Shown here: in pieces, positions 38,381 to 47,512 of the stretch | Layout: the number at the start of each line of letters is the position of its first letter | Position numbering within the stretch: the stretch's first letter is position 1 | NCBI RefSeq assembly: GCF_007474605.1 | Contig: NZ_VHKL01000009.1 | Coordinates: 186,001-250,000 of the forward strand | Source: Rhodoligotrophos appendicifer | Lineage (GTDB): Bacteria; Pseudomonadota; Alphaproteobacteria; Rhizobiales; Im1 | Length of the DNA: 64,000 nt | Direction of reading: 5' to 3' | Made by a program: the position numbers and the translations under genes | The notes under the pieces: generated by a model | The model's database searches: none | Seen by the model: only the letters and a program-made list of their open reading frames with translations | What the model was told of the DNA's origin: nothing

Positions 38381-39309
38381 ATCGCAGCGGACAGTTCCTC
38401 AAGTTCGGCGGTGAGGCGGAAGCCCTCGGCGCGCGACAGCATCCAGTCGCGAAACGCACGGGAAGATGCCTTGTGGAGCGCCTGCTTGGGATAGACGAGA
38501 TAGTAGCCGTAGTTCATCAAACGCAGCTGGACGGGATAGATGAGCTTGCCTGCTGCCAGAAGGTCTCCGATCATGAATTCTGGCTCCATGATGAAACCAT
38601 ATCCTTGCCTGGCCGCGCCTAAAAGCGCGTGGATGTCGTTGCAGGGGACGTAGTTTAGTCGTTCCCAGCCTTCTGATCTTGTCAGACCGAACCAGTCGAT
38701 CCAGATCTGGCGGAAGCAGGAATGATCAAGAAGAATTGGATAGGCTGCAATGTCTGCGGGTCCCCCGAAGCCCTTGGCTGAGATCAGGGAAGGCGCGCAG
38801 GCCGGTCCGACCGGCGAGAGAAACAGCAGCTCGCATTCGAGCCCGGGCCAGTCACCCTTGCCGAACAGGACCGCGAAATCGCTGCTGCCATCGCCGAATT
38901 CCGGCACGGTAAGAGTGTGGCTGATCTCGATATCGAAGCGGGGATGACTGTCCATGAACTGACGGCGCAGCGGGAACATCACCTTGCCGGAGAAATGTGG
39001 CAGCGATGCCAGATGGACCGTTTCGTTCGTGTCGTCGGCGCGGATCGCATCGATGACTTCACCGATTTCGGCAAAAGCGCGATCGGTGACGGACTGCAAA
39101 GAGAGCCCCGCCGGGGTTAGCCGTAAACCGCGAGGTAGTCGCTCGAACAAGACCGTGTTCAGCGTGCGCTCGAGCAGCCGGATCTGGTGGCTGACAGCTG
39201 CCGCGGTTACGCAGAGTTCCTCGGCCGCCCGTGAAAAATTCAGATGATGCGCAGCGCTTGTAAAGGCCTGCAGCGCCTTCAGTGGCGGAAGTCTCTTTCG
39301 CTCAGCCAT
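38377..39309 (-). CDS. LysR-family regulator (GcvA-like) 2
   Basis: A 310-residue LysR regulator: winged HTH at residues ~10-70 (LKALQAFTSAAHHLNFSRAAEELCVTAAAVSHQIRLLERTLN) and an effector domain from ~90 (TVHLASLPHFSGKVMFPLRRQF). It is divergent from the monooxygenase/reductase/polyamine-transporter operon that starts at 39538, which makes it the probable regulator of that operon. A 10-bp palindrome lies in the shared 228-base promoter region. Confidence 0.9.
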   Translation of the reverse strand: MAERKRLPPLKALQAFTSAAHHLNFSRAAEELCVTAAAVSHQIRLLERTLNTVLFERLPRGLRLTPAGLSLQSVTDRAFAEIGEVIDAIRADDTNETVHLASLPHFSGKVMFPLRRQFMDSHPRFDIEISHTLTVPEFGDGSSDFAVLFGKGDWPGLECELLFLSPVGPACAPSLISAKGFGGPADIAAYPILLDHSCFRQIWIDWFGLTRSEGWERLNYVPCNDIHALLGAARQGYGFIMEPEFMIGDLLAAGKLIYPVQLRLMNYGYYLVYPKQALHKASSRAFRDWMLSRAEGFRLTAELEELSAAI

Positions 39310-39376
39310 GCATCGATCTCAATCCACCCCCGGCAGCGAAAAAATGAAGGATATGGGGGCTGCGCCGGGGCGTCAA

Positions 39377-39386
39377 TCAAGCTTGA
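39377..39386. promoter_or_regulatory. Palindrome in LysR/monooxygenase intergenic region, candidate operator
   Basis: TCAAGCTTGA is a perfect 10-bp palindrome between the divergent LysR gene and the monooxygenase operon, 67 bases from the LysR start. LysR proteins bind short dyads in such places. With one site only and no footprint, the assignment is tentative. Confidence 0.3.
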
Positions 39387-39537
39387 GCGAAGCGATTTTG
39401 CAGCCCTGCGAATTCTTTTCGTTTGAGAGGCGGCAGTGGACACGCGACCGTGAGTGAAAATGAGCTTGGTCTGGCGCCGAGCCCTGAATGCCGACGCGTC
39501 CAGATGAGCCTGACGACGACATACAGCGGAGCAGACG

Positions 39538-40611
39538 ATGGAAATCAGCATTTTTCTCTCGCATCAGCGGCTCGCACCCGATGAAACGCATGATACCAAT
39601 CTCTACGCTGAAAAGTTGGCGGAGGCGAAGCTTGCAGATCAACTGGGCTTCGCCTGCATCTGGGTGCCGGAACATCATCTGATCCAATTCATGCAAGCGC
39701 CCAACGGCTTGCTGCTAGCCTCTTTCTATGGTGCTCATGTCTCCTGCGATATCGGGCAGATGGTTAACCTGCTTCTCTATCGTCACCCCCTAGTATCGGC
39801 CGGAGAAATCGCCCTCACGGATCAACTCCTCAACGGCCGACTGCAGCTGGGGCTGGGCCGCGGTGCGTATGACTACGAGTTCCGTCGGCTGGGCATTACT
39901 TGGGACGTAGCTGAGGCTAAATTTCTCGAATGTGTTGATGTGCTGGAAAAAGTCTGGGCCAGCCCCGACCGTGGCATCGCCTACGACGGCCAGTTCTTTA
40001 AGTTCGACAAGACGTACGTTTGGCCCCGCCCCGCGGCGCGACCGCATCCACCGGTGTGGTACGCCGCGATGACGCCGCCGGTGATCGAGTTCGCCGCTCA
40101 AAAGGGCTATAATGTCGCGACTTGGCCATTTCTGCGACCGATGTCATTCGTGGAAGAGATCACAGCCAAATTCCATGCAGCGCGAGAGCGAGCCGGTGGA
40201 GCTCAAGGAAAGCAGAAACTAGCTCTCATGCGGCCTGTATTCGTCGGCAAGACCGAAGAAGAGGCGCGCAGGGCAGCACCTACGATGCTGTCAAACCACC
40301 GGTTGAGCCAATGGATTCGTCTTGCCGAGGCAGAGGCTGACGATCGAGGATACGTATCTCCTAGGCCACTGGAGAACGAGCCTAGCCTCGAGGAGACCTT
40401 TGAGGTCATGATTGCCGGTAATCCCGAACAATGCCTTGCCAAGCTTGAGAGATACGAAAAACTGGGTGTCGACCATTTCATCACCTGGTTCGACTTCGGC
40501 ATGGAACATGCGCAGAATTTAGAAACGATGCAGCTTTTCGCGGAAGAGGTCATGGAGCCATTCCGTCGAAGCAGGGCCTCAGCTCCACAACAGAAACTCA
40601 TGGTTGGCTAG
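39538..40611 (+). CDS. LLM-class flavin-dependent monooxygenase 2
   Basis: A 357-residue luciferase-like monooxygenase: ISIFLSHQRLAPDETHD at the start, ADQLGFACIWVPEHHLIQFMQAPNG, GQMVNLLLYRHPLVSAGEIALTDQLLNGRLQLGLGRGAYDYEFRRLG, and CLAKLERYEKLGVDHFITWFDFG. It is first in a rightward operon with its own flavin reductase starting 27 bases downstream, then a polyamine-type ABC importer. The substrate is thus likely an amine or acid imported by that system (inference). Confidence 0.93.
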   Translation: MEISIFLSHQRLAPDETHDTNLYAEKLAEAKLADQLGFACIWVPEHHLIQFMQAPNGLLLASFYGAHVSCDIGQMVNLLLYRHPLVSAGEIALTDQLLNGRLQLGLGRGAYDYEFRRLGITWDVAEAKFLECVDVLEKVWASPDRGIAYDGQFFKFDKTYVWPRPAARPHPPVWYAAMTPPVIEFAAQKGYNVATWPFLRPMSFVEEITAKFHAARERAGGAQGKQKLALMRPVFVGKTEEEARRAAPTMLSNHRLSQWIRLAEAEADDRGYVSPRPLENEPSLEETFEVMIAGNPEQCLAKLERYEKLGVDHFITWFDFGMEHAQNLETMQLFAEEVMEPFRRSRASAPQQKLMVG

Positions 40612-40638
40612 AGGCTGGTGGAAAGCGGCAAGCCGAAA

Positions 40639-41595
40639 ATGATTGACGACAGAGAGTTGAGGAACGCCTTTGGCGCCTTCGTCACCGGGGTGACCGTGGT
40701 CACCACGATCGATGCCGAAGGGCGGCCGCGAGGCTTTACAGCCAATTCGTTTTCGTCCGTTTCAATAAACCCTCCGCTTCTGTTGGTCTGCATCGCGAAA
40801 GCAGCGGCAAGCTGTGCCAGCTTTATCGAGGGCAGGGGTTTTGCCGTCAACATCTTGGCGGAGTCGCAGCGCGAGGCGTCGGTCCTCTTCGCCTCAAAGC
40901 GTACGGATAAGTTCGAGAGCGTGGCATGGCGTCAAGGGCCAATCGGGAGCCCAATTCTCGATGACGTTGTAGGGTGGTTCGACTGCAGAAACTATGCCCG
41001 CTTTGACGCCGGCGACCATGTCATCCTGATAGGCCATGTAGAGGATTTTGGCTACTCGGCTGCGGAGCCGCTTGGGTATATCCGTGGCAGCTATTTTACT
41101 CCGTCGATGGAGCAGGACGCGATTGCTGCTGCCGCCAGGTCGGGGAGCATGGTCGTGGGGGCGCTTCTCGATTGCTCAGGCCGCATCGTGCTGCTGTGCG
41201 ACGGTAGGACCGGGACCTATCATCTTCCTGAAATCTCAGTGAACGGCGGGTCTGCGGGTACCTCGCTGCTCCTGGCAAAGCTCGCCTCTATGGGCCTACA
41301 GGCCACTATCAGCTTCGTTTTCGCAGTGTTCGAGTCTGAGAAAGAACGCAAACAACTCATCTATTATCGCGGTGCGGCTGCGCCGGAAGGTGTCGCCGTG
41401 GACTGCGCCTTCGACCGTGAGAATGTTCCTTGGGCCCGGATTCGCGACGAGGCGACGCTCAGCATGATTCAGCGCTATTTCGCCGAACAGGATGAGGGCG
41501 CGTTCGGCGTATTCTCGGGTCACACCACCGGCGGAGAGGTGGCGCGGTTGATGACGACTCCCACCGGTGAAAAAAATCAGCTGGGAAGGCGTTAG
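40639..41595 (+). CDS. Flavin reductase with C-terminal Nudix-like domain
   Basis: A 318-residue two-domain protein. Residues ~1-160 are a flavin reductase of the HpaC/NtaB type (RELRNAFGAFVTGVTVVTTIDAEG, RGFTANSFSSVSINPPLLLVCI, GRGFAVNILAESQ), which supplies reduced flavin to the adjacent monooxygenase. Residues ~165-290 resemble a Nudix fold (GRIVLLCDGRTGTYHLPEISVNGG, then LLAKLASMGLQATISFVFAVFE) but lack a recognisable GX5EX7REUXEEXGU box, so this half is probably a binding module. I used the ATG at 40639; the GTG at 40618 is also possible. Confidence 0.85.
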   Translation: MIDDRELRNAFGAFVTGVTVVTTIDAEGRPRGFTANSFSSVSINPPLLLVCIAKAAASCASFIEGRGFAVNILAESQREASVLFASKRTDKFESVAWRQGPIGSPILDDVVGWFDCRNYARFDAGDHVILIGHVEDFGYSAAEPLGYIRGSYFTPSMEQDAIAAAARSGSMVVGALLDCSGRIVLLCDGRTGTYHLPEISVNGGSAGTSLLLAKLASMGLQATISFVFAVFESEKERKQLIYYRGAAAPEGVAVDCAFDRENVPWARIRDEATLSMIQRYFAEQDEGAFGVFSGHTTGGEVARLMTTPTGEKNQLGRR

Positions 41596-41653
41596 AAGCA
41601 CCGACAGGGGAGACGTTCAAGGTACGGGCTGATCAACAAATGGAGGGAGTACA

Positions 41654-42688
41654 ATGATCACGCGCAGACAGACACTTGGAGGAATAGCTACGCTCGCTGC
41701 CCTCGCCGGAAGCGGCGTTAGGACTACATCAGCTGCGGGCGGCGAAATGGTATTCTGCAGCTGGGGCGGAACGACACAGGAGGGGCAGGCAAAGGCGTGG
41801 ATTGAGCCGTTTATGGCCGAGACTGGTGCCAAAGTTCTGCAAGATGGCCCCGTGGATTATGGCAAGCTGGTTGCCCAAGTCGAAAGCGGCAACGTTCAGT
41901 GGGACGTCTGCGACGTGGAGCAGGACTTTTCCGTTTTCGCCGGCGAGAAAGGGCTCTTGGAGCCGCTCGATTGGAATGTCATCAACAAAGCGGATCTCGA
42001 TCCTCGCTTCGTGAATGACTACGCAGTCGGCAGCTTTTACTACGCATTCATCCTGGCTTATAATAAGGACAGCCTAGGCAGCGCAGCACCCGCGACCTGG
42101 GCGGATATGTTCGACCTCAAAGCCTTCCCTGGAAAACGAGGCTATTACAAGTGGGCAGGTCCGGGCGTTTATGAGATCCCGCTGCTTGCGGACGGTGTTG
42201 CGCCAGACAAATTGTATCCTCTCGACGTCGATCGGGCCCTTGCAAAACTCGATACAATAAAATCGGAAATCATCTTTTGGGGTAGCGGCGCCGCGTCCCA
42301 GCAATCGCTTCATTCCGGTGAGACGCCTTTGGGCATGTTCTGGAGCTCGCGGATCCACTTCCTAACCCAGGATGGGGCCAATATTGGGGTTGGATGGGAT
42401 CAGAACGTCACTGCAGCGGACATGCTTGTGATCCCCAAGGGATCGAAGAACAAGGATTTGGCCATGAAGTTTTTGGCGCTAGCTTCAAGCGCCAAAGGAC
42501 AGGCTGACATGGCCAAGCTGCTGGCCTACAATCCTACCAACACCAAGTCCATGGCCATGCTTGACGCTGAAACGCGAAAATACCTCCCTAGCGAGCATTC
42601 GGCGCAGACCGTGCCTCTGGATGTCAAGTACTGGGCCGCCAATCGTGATGAGCTTGGCAAGCGTTGGTACGACTGGCAGGCAAAGTAG
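41654..42688 (+). CDS. potD: Spermidine/putrescine-type ABC binding protein
   Basis: A 344-residue periplasmic binding protein of the PotD/PotF group. It begins with a Tat-type signal (ITRRQTLGGIATLAALAG, cleavage after about residue 28). Conserved: EMVFCSWGGTTQEGQ, FMAETGAKV, DVCDVEQDF, YAFILAYNKDS and GRDELGK-like NRDELGKRWYDW at the C-terminus. It delivers substrate to the permease pair downstream. A hairpin after its stop may keep its mRNA more abundant than the rest of the operon. Confidence 0.9.
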   Translation: MITRRQTLGGIATLAALAGSGVRTTSAAGGEMVFCSWGGTTQEGQAKAWIEPFMAETGAKVLQDGPVDYGKLVAQVESGNVQWDVCDVEQDFSVFAGEKGLLEPLDWNVINKADLDPRFVNDYAVGSFYYAFILAYNKDSLGSAAPATWADMFDLKAFPGKRGYYKWAGPGVYEIPLLADGVAPDKLYPLDVDRALAKLDTIKSEIIFWGSGAASQQSLHSGETPLGMFWSSRIHFLTQDGANIGVGWDQNVTAADMLVIPKGSKNKDLAMKFLALASSAKGQADMAKLLAYNPTNTKSMAMLDAETRKYLPSEHSAQTVPLDVKYWAANRDELGKRWYDWQAK

Positions 42689-42701
42689 CGGCAAAAGCCA
42701 A

Positions 42702-42725
42702 GGCCGATCCGTGGATGGGTCGGCC
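42702..42725 (+). terminator. Hairpin after binding-protein gene, probable partial terminator
   Basis: GGCCGATCC and GGGTCGGCC can form a nine-pair stem (one G-U) with a six-base loop, followed by GTTT. It lies 14 bases after the potD stop and before the permease gene. Such hairpins often protect or attenuate after an abundant binding protein; the short T-run makes full termination unlikely. Confidence 0.45.
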
Positions 42726-42757
42726 GTTTCTCAGCGTCTCATGAAGGACCGCTTGAT

Positions 42758-43645
42758 TTGCCAGGCTCAGAACGTCTCGCTTCAGCCCCCGCCGTAACTC
42801 GTCGTTTTGGGTGGACGGCGCTTGACAGGAATGTGGCCCTGTTGGCGCCGGCAGTGTTGGTCCTGCTGGTCTTCTTTGTTGTCCCAGTTTGCATGCTGCT
42901 GATCAGAAGCGTGACAGAGCCGGCGCAGGGACTCGGCAACTATGCCGAGCTCCTGCAGTCGTCCTCGTACCGGATCATCTTCGCCAACACGTTCATAGTC
43001 TCAGCCTTGGTAACGGTGGTGTCGCTGCTGCTGGGATTTCCATTGGCTTGGCTTCTGGCCATTCTGCCAAGGACCTGGAGCCTCCTGCTGTTCGGGATTG
43101 TAATCCTCTCGATGTGGACAAATCTGCTCGCGCGAACGTTCGCCTGGCTGGTTCTGCTTCAGACGACAGGCGTGATCAACCGGACACTCGTGGGAATCGG
43201 CTTGATCGAGCGGCCGCTGCCGCTGGTAAACAATTTGGTCGGGGTCACGATCGGCATGACATACATCATGCTGCCCTTCATCGTCATGCCGCTGCACGCG
43301 ACGATGACGTCGCTCGATCCTTTGGTCTTCCGAGCGGCCTCGCTGTGCGGTGCGACCCGTTGGCAGGTGTTTCGCCGGATTTTCCTGCCCGCCTGCATGC
43401 CAGGAATCATGGCGGGAGCCCTGATGGTGTTCGTGATGTCGCTGGGATACTACATCACTCCTGCCCTTCTCGGCGGTACGGCGAACATGATGGTGGGCGA
43501 GCTCATTGCACAGCTCATTCAGTCATTGCTGAACTGGGGCCTGGGAGGCGCTGCCGCTTTCCTTCTCCTGATCGTCACCTTGGCGCTCTATGCGCTGCAG
43601 CTGCGGCTGTTTGATCCCCTCAAGCAGATCACGGGAGCGCGGTAA
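42758..43645 (+). CDS. potB: Polyamine-type ABC transporter permease 1
   Basis: A 295-residue inner-membrane permease with six hydrophobic segments; TM1 is VALLAPAVLVLLVFFVVPVCML. The cytoplasmic EAA-type loop is RAASLCGATRWQVFRRIFLPACMPGIMAG. The start is TTG at 42758, with AAGGA nine bases upstream; no ATG fits before TM1. The stop overlaps the next start as TAATG. Confidence 0.9.
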   Translation: MPGSERLASAPAVTRRFGWTALDRNVALLAPAVLVLLVFFVVPVCMLLIRSVTEPAQGLGNYAELLQSSSYRIIFANTFIVSALVTVVSLLLGFPLAWLLAILPRTWSLLLFGIVILSMWTNLLARTFAWLVLLQTTGVINRTLVGIGLIERPLPLVNNLVGVTIGMTYIMLPFIVMPLHATMTSLDPLVFRAASLCGATRWQVFRRIFLPACMPGIMAGALMVFVMSLGYYITPALLGGTANMMVGELIAQLIQSLLNWGLGGAAAFLLLIVTLALYALQLRLFDPLKQITGAR

Positions 43646-44445
43646 TGCTTCTGGATTTCGACCGGCTTGGAGCGCTGAGGTGGGTATTGGTCGGCATTGG
43701 AGTTGTGATCGCCGTTTACCTCATCCTCCCCATCGTCTTTATCGTGCTTTTGTCTTTCGGATCCTCCCGATGGCTGGCATTTCCCCCGCCGTACTGGACG
43801 GTTCGCTGGTATCAGGAGTTCTTCGCCGACGATCAGTGGCTGACGTCTATTTTTGTCAGCTTGCGCGTGGCAGTCGTCGTGACCGTCCTGTCTACTCTGC
43901 TCGGCCTGATGGCTGCCCTCGGAATCGTGCGTGGCCAGTTTCCGGGGCGTTCGCTCGTACGCGCCTTTCTTTTGACGCCCATGGTGCTGCCGGTGGTGGT
44001 GCTGGCTGTCGGTCTGTATGCACTGACACTCCGGGCAGGAATCAACGGCACGTTTCTCGGGCTTGTTGCTGCCCACATGGTCATTGCGCTGCCTTTTTCG
44101 GTCATCGCGATCTCGAATTCCCTTGTCAGCTTCGACAAGTCGATTGAAGACGCAGCCGTGCTCTGTGGCGCCTCTCCCCTCTGGGCGATGTGGAAGGTAA
44201 CACTTCCTGCCATCCGTTCAGGCGTCGCTGCAGCAGCGATCTTTTCGTTTCTTGCGTCGTGGGACGAAGTCGTCCTTGCTATTTTCATGTCCAGCCCAAG
44301 GCTGCAGACTTTCCCGGTACGAATATGGACGACCTTGCAACAGGATTTGACACCCGTCGCAGCGGCCGCGTCGAGCCTGATCATTGGACTGACGACGGTT
44401 CTGCTTCTCGTCGGTTTTCTATTCGCTCTGCGCCGAAGATTATGA
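43645..44445 (+). CDS. potC: Polyamine-type ABC transporter permease 2
   Basis: A 266-residue permease with six hydrophobic segments and EAA loop EDAAVLCGASPLWAMWKVTLPAIRSGVAAAA. N-terminal ALRWVLVGIGVVIAVYLILPIVFIVLLSFGSS and FPPPYWTVRWYQEFFAD are typical of PotC. It is translationally coupled on both sides: TAATG with potB and ATGA with the ATPase gene. Confidence 0.92.
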   Translation: MLLDFDRLGALRWVLVGIGVVIAVYLILPIVFIVLLSFGSSRWLAFPPPYWTVRWYQEFFADDQWLTSIFVSLRVAVVVTVLSTLLGLMAALGIVRGQFPGRSLVRAFLLTPMVLPVVVLAVGLYALTLRAGINGTFLGLVAAHMVIALPFSVIAISNSLVSFDKSIEDAAVLCGASPLWAMWKVTLPAIRSGVAAAAIFSFLASWDEVVLAIFMSSPRLQTFPVRIWTTLQQDLTPVAAAASSLIIGLTTVLLLVGFLFALRRRL

Positions 44446-45542
44446 ATCCACTGCTTTCCATTCGCAGTATCAGCAAGCATTACAGCGGCGTGGCTGCCGT
44501 CGACGGCATCGATCTCGAGGTCAAGGAAGGCGAGTTCCTAACGTTCCTCGGTCCTTCCGGTTCTGGCAAATCGACGCTTCTCTACATGATCGCCGGGATT
44601 GAAACTGCGACAGGCGGAGACATCCTCCTCAACGGAACCTCCCTGCTGCGCGTTCCTCCGCACAAACGCAACATTGGCATGGTCTTCCAGCGCTACACGC
44701 TGTTCCCGACGATGACGATCGATGAGAACATTGCGTTTCCGCTGCGAGCGCGTGGATGGGATCGAGATAAGATCGAGGCGCGCGTTGCCGAAATGTTGGA
44801 TCTGGTTCGATTGGCCGCCTTCAAGGGGCGGAGACCAAGTCAACTCTCGGGAGGACAGCAGCAACGCGTGGCCCTCGCACGCGCGCTCGCATACCACCCG
44901 CGGATCCTTCTTATGGATGAGCCACTGGCCGCATTGGACAAGAAGCTGAAAGAGGAGATTCAGAGCGAGATCCGTAGGATCCATAAGGCCACGGGGGTGA
45001 CCATCCTCTATGTGACTCACGACCAGGAGGAGGCCATTCGGTTGGCAGACCGTGTCGCGGTGTTTAACGCTGGGCGGATCGAGCAAGTGGCAGAGCCCGC
45101 TACGCTATACGAGGAACCTGCCAGTAGATTCGTTGCAGGATTTGTGGGCAATTCGAATTTCCTTACAGTCAAGATCTCAACGATCAAGCTGGGGCATGCT
45201 AGCGCCACCTTTCCTGACGGGACCCAAATTGACAGGCTTCACCTGCAGGATGCGCTGATCGAAGGCGATGCAGCGCAGGTCTTGTTGCGCCCGGAACGCT
45301 TGCGGTTCCAGCCAGTGGGCCAAGGCGGAGCACTCGCCGTGACCATTCGCGACGTGACTTATCTGGGTGAATCTTTCGATATCGCGGCAGAAACGGCCTG
45401 GGGGGAAACGGTCTTTGCCAGGGTTCCGAAGCGGTCCTCCGAGGGCACACTTGAACTGTCGATCGGCCAACAAATCGGGCTGGCTTGGCCGGAGGTTTCG
45501 TTACTCGCCTTCGCTGCCATCGATCCGAGCAAGACCCGGTGA
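44442..45542 (+). CDS. potA: Polyamine-type ABC transporter ATPase
   Basis: A 366-residue ATPase: Walker A GPSGSGKST at ~37-45, VFQRYTLFP Q-loop, signature LSGGQQQRVALARAL, Walker B ILLMDEPLAALD, and HDQEEAIRLADRVAVFN. The C-terminal TOBE region (~270-360, VLLRPERLRF) is characteristic of PotA. The ATG at 44442 overlaps the permease stop; an open frame extends farther upstream but is not used by this family. Confidence 0.92.
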   Translation: MNPLLSIRSISKHYSGVAAVDGIDLEVKEGEFLTFLGPSGSGKSTLLYMIAGIETATGGDILLNGTSLLRVPPHKRNIGMVFQRYTLFPTMTIDENIAFPLRARGWDRDKIEARVAEMLDLVRLAAFKGRRPSQLSGGQQQRVALARALAYHPRILLMDEPLAALDKKLKEEIQSEIRRIHKATGVTILYVTHDQEEAIRLADRVAVFNAGRIEQVAEPATLYEEPASRFVAGFVGNSNFLTVKISTIKLGHASATFPDGTQIDRLHLQDALIEGDAAQVLLRPERLRFQPVGQGGALAVTIRDVTYLGESFDIAAETAWGETVFARVPKRSSEGTLELSIGQQIGLAWPEVSLLAFAAIDPSKTR

Positions 45543-45550
45543 GTTCGAGC

Positions 45551-46345
45551 ATGGCGACCATCAGCACAGCGATCGACTGCGCCTATACCGTCAGCGGAAG
45601 CGGCCCTCCCGTAATGATGGTGCATGGTATTGGTAGCCGTCGTCAAACGTGGGATCGAATTGCAGGCGGACTAGAAGGCTCCTTTACTGTCGTTCGGTAC
45701 GACCTGCGCGGTCATGGACAGTCCCCGCTGCCGGCCGCACCCTTTGGCCTGGATGAACTCGTGGCCGACGTCGAGGCTCTGAGGCTGCGGCTCAACCTTG
45801 GTCCCGTCCATATCATCGGGCACTCGCTTGGTGGGATGATCGGTCCCGCTTATGCCATACGCTACCCCGATCAGGCGCTTTCTCTGTCGCTGGTGTCAAC
45901 AGCCGCGTTTCGGACTGAGCAGGACCGTGCCAATGTACGCGGCGTCGTCGACGCGATTGCCCGGGACGGCGTCGCGTCAATGCTGCCGGTATTTGCCAAA
46001 CGTTGGTTTACTGACACCTTCGCCGTAGCCCATCCTGAGGCCGTCATGGCCCGATTGCGGCTCGTGACCGATACAGATGTCGACGTTTTTCTGAATGTCT
46101 TCCGGATCTACGCACAAACGGAAATGGCGCCCTGGCTTCATCAGGTAAACGTACCCTGCCTCGTCACTACCGGTGAACTGGATGGTGGCTGCCCTCCCCG
46201 GCTTAATGAGCAGGTCGCAAGCGCGCTTCCGAACGCGGAGCTCCATATCCTGGAGGGCCTGAGGCACGATATCCTGAGCGAGGCGTCCGACCAGGTCCTG
46301 GCAATCATCTCAGGCTTCCTGACAACACATGCGCAGCGGGGTTGA
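45551..46345 (+). CDS. Alpha/beta hydrolase, enol-lactonase-like
   Basis: A 264-residue alpha/beta hydrolase. The oxyanion HG motif is VHGIG near residues 24-28, the nucleophile elbow GHSLGG places Ser near 92, the acid is probably in TTGELDGGCPP, and the histidine is in EGLRHDI. It resembles 3-oxoadipate enol-lactonase-type enzymes, but the ring-cleavage genes expected around pcaD are absent, so ester, lactone or amide hydrolysis is open. A GTG at 45539 overlapping the ATPase stop is an alternative start. It closes the operon. Confidence 0.85.
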   Translation: MATISTAIDCAYTVSGSGPPVMMVHGIGSRRQTWDRIAGGLEGSFTVVRYDLRGHGQSPLPAAPFGLDELVADVEALRLRLNLGPVHIIGHSLGGMIGPAYAIRYPDQALSLSLVSTAAFRTEQDRANVRGVVDAIARDGVASMLPVFAKRWFTDTFAVAHPEAVMARLRLVTDTDVDVFLNVFRIYAQTEMAPWLHQVNVPCLVTTGELDGGCPPRLNEQVASALPNAELHILEGLRHDILSEASDQVLAIISGFLTTHAQRG

Positions 46346-46382
46346 GAAATCTTCTAATGGGTCGGTGCCTGGGTATCTACCC

Positions 46383-47378
46383 TCAGGCAGCGTCATCAGT
46401 GCGGCCTTTCTCCTGCAACAGACAGGCCTCGAATTCTTCGCGAAGATGGACCGTGTCGAGGTTTCGGCCAATGAAAACAAGCCGGCTTTCCCGCAATTCG
46501 CCAGGATTCCATGCCTGCTGAACATCACCGTCCAGCATGGTTTGAACGCCGTGGAAAACAAAGCGCCGATGCTCGCCGGCAAATGCCACAATGCCTTTGC
46601 AGCGAAGGATATCCCGGCCGCGAGTTCGGATAAGGGTCGCGATCCAGCGCATGAACACATCGGCATCGACGAGCCGGGTGGTGCGGATCGACAGACTTGT
46701 GATGGAGTGCCCGTGAGCGTGCGGATGGCCGGTGTCGAGGCCGTTGATCAGGCGAGGGTCCTGGGTTCGCATGTCGAAGGCGTTATGGTCGAACAGGATC
46801 GAGGGATCGATCTCGCCGCGAGCGGCGTGATGCAGGAACGCGCCACGGTTCAAGCTTCGGAGGGCGACGTCGGCGGCGGCGGTCTGCGACGCCGACGCTC
46901 GGTCAATCTTGTTCAGAATGATCACGTCGGCGAAGGCGATCTGGCTCGCGGCAACGGGATCATGTGCAATCTCCTCGTTCATGTGGATTGCATCGACCAC
47001 CGTCACCACCGCATCGAGGCGCACTTGGTCGCTGAGATCGTCATCGAGAAGGAACGTCGCTGCGATGGGGGCAGGATCAGCCAAGCCCGTAGTCTCGACG
47101 AGTATGGCATCGAGCGCCTGGCCACGGTGCAGGATGGAGTTCAGAGCGCTGATCAGGTCGCCTCTGACGCTGCAGCACAAGCAGCCATTGTTCAACTCGA
47201 CCACAGTCTCGTCGGTGCCGACGATGAGATCGCCGTCGATACCGATTTCGCCGAACTCGTTGACGATGACCCCGTAGCGACGGCCCTGGGGCTCACTCAG
47301 GATCCGATTGAGCAGGGTTGTTTTTCCGGCGCCAAGGTAGCCGGTCAATACGGTGACGGGAATGGGGGGCTGCGACAT
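46383..47378 (-). CDS. CobW/COG0523-family GTPase metallochaperone
   Basis: A 331-residue G3E GTPase. Walker A is GYLGAGKTT (residues 13-21), the metal-binding CxCC is in [13 protein letters not shown] (C66, C68, C69), Walker [12 protein letters not shown], and base specificity ILNKID. A His-rich loop ([11 protein letters not shown]) precedes the C-terminal CobW_C domain (~220-320). Such proteins hand zinc or another metal to enzymes. It diverges from the amidohydrolase gene across 134 bases, a natural metalloenzyme client. Confidence 0.9.
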   Translation of the reverse strand: MSQPPIPVTVLTGYLGAGKTTLLNRILSEPQGRRYGVIVNEFGEIGIDGDLIVGTDETVVELNNGCLCCSVRGDLISALNSILHRGQALDAILVETTGLADPAPIAATFLLDDDLSDQVRLDAVVTVVDAIHMNEEIAHDPVAASQIAFADVIILNKIDRASASQTAAADVALRSLNRGAFLHHAARGEIDPSILFDHNAFDMRTQDPRLINGLDTGHPHAHGHSITSLSIRTTRLVDADVFMRWIATLIRTRGRDILRCKGIVAFAGEHRRFVFHGVQTMLDGDVQQAWNPGELRESRLVFIGRNLDTVHLREEFEACLLQEKGRTDDAA

Positions 47379-47512
47379 GGAAAACCGCCTGGAGGACACG
47401 TGAAATGATTGCGTCCAGTCTACTGATTTAGTCATTTTTGTCTAATGAAATTAAATACTTAGCCTCTGATTTTGAGAGGCGAATCAGTGATGTTATTTCG
47501 GGAGGGCGTGCG

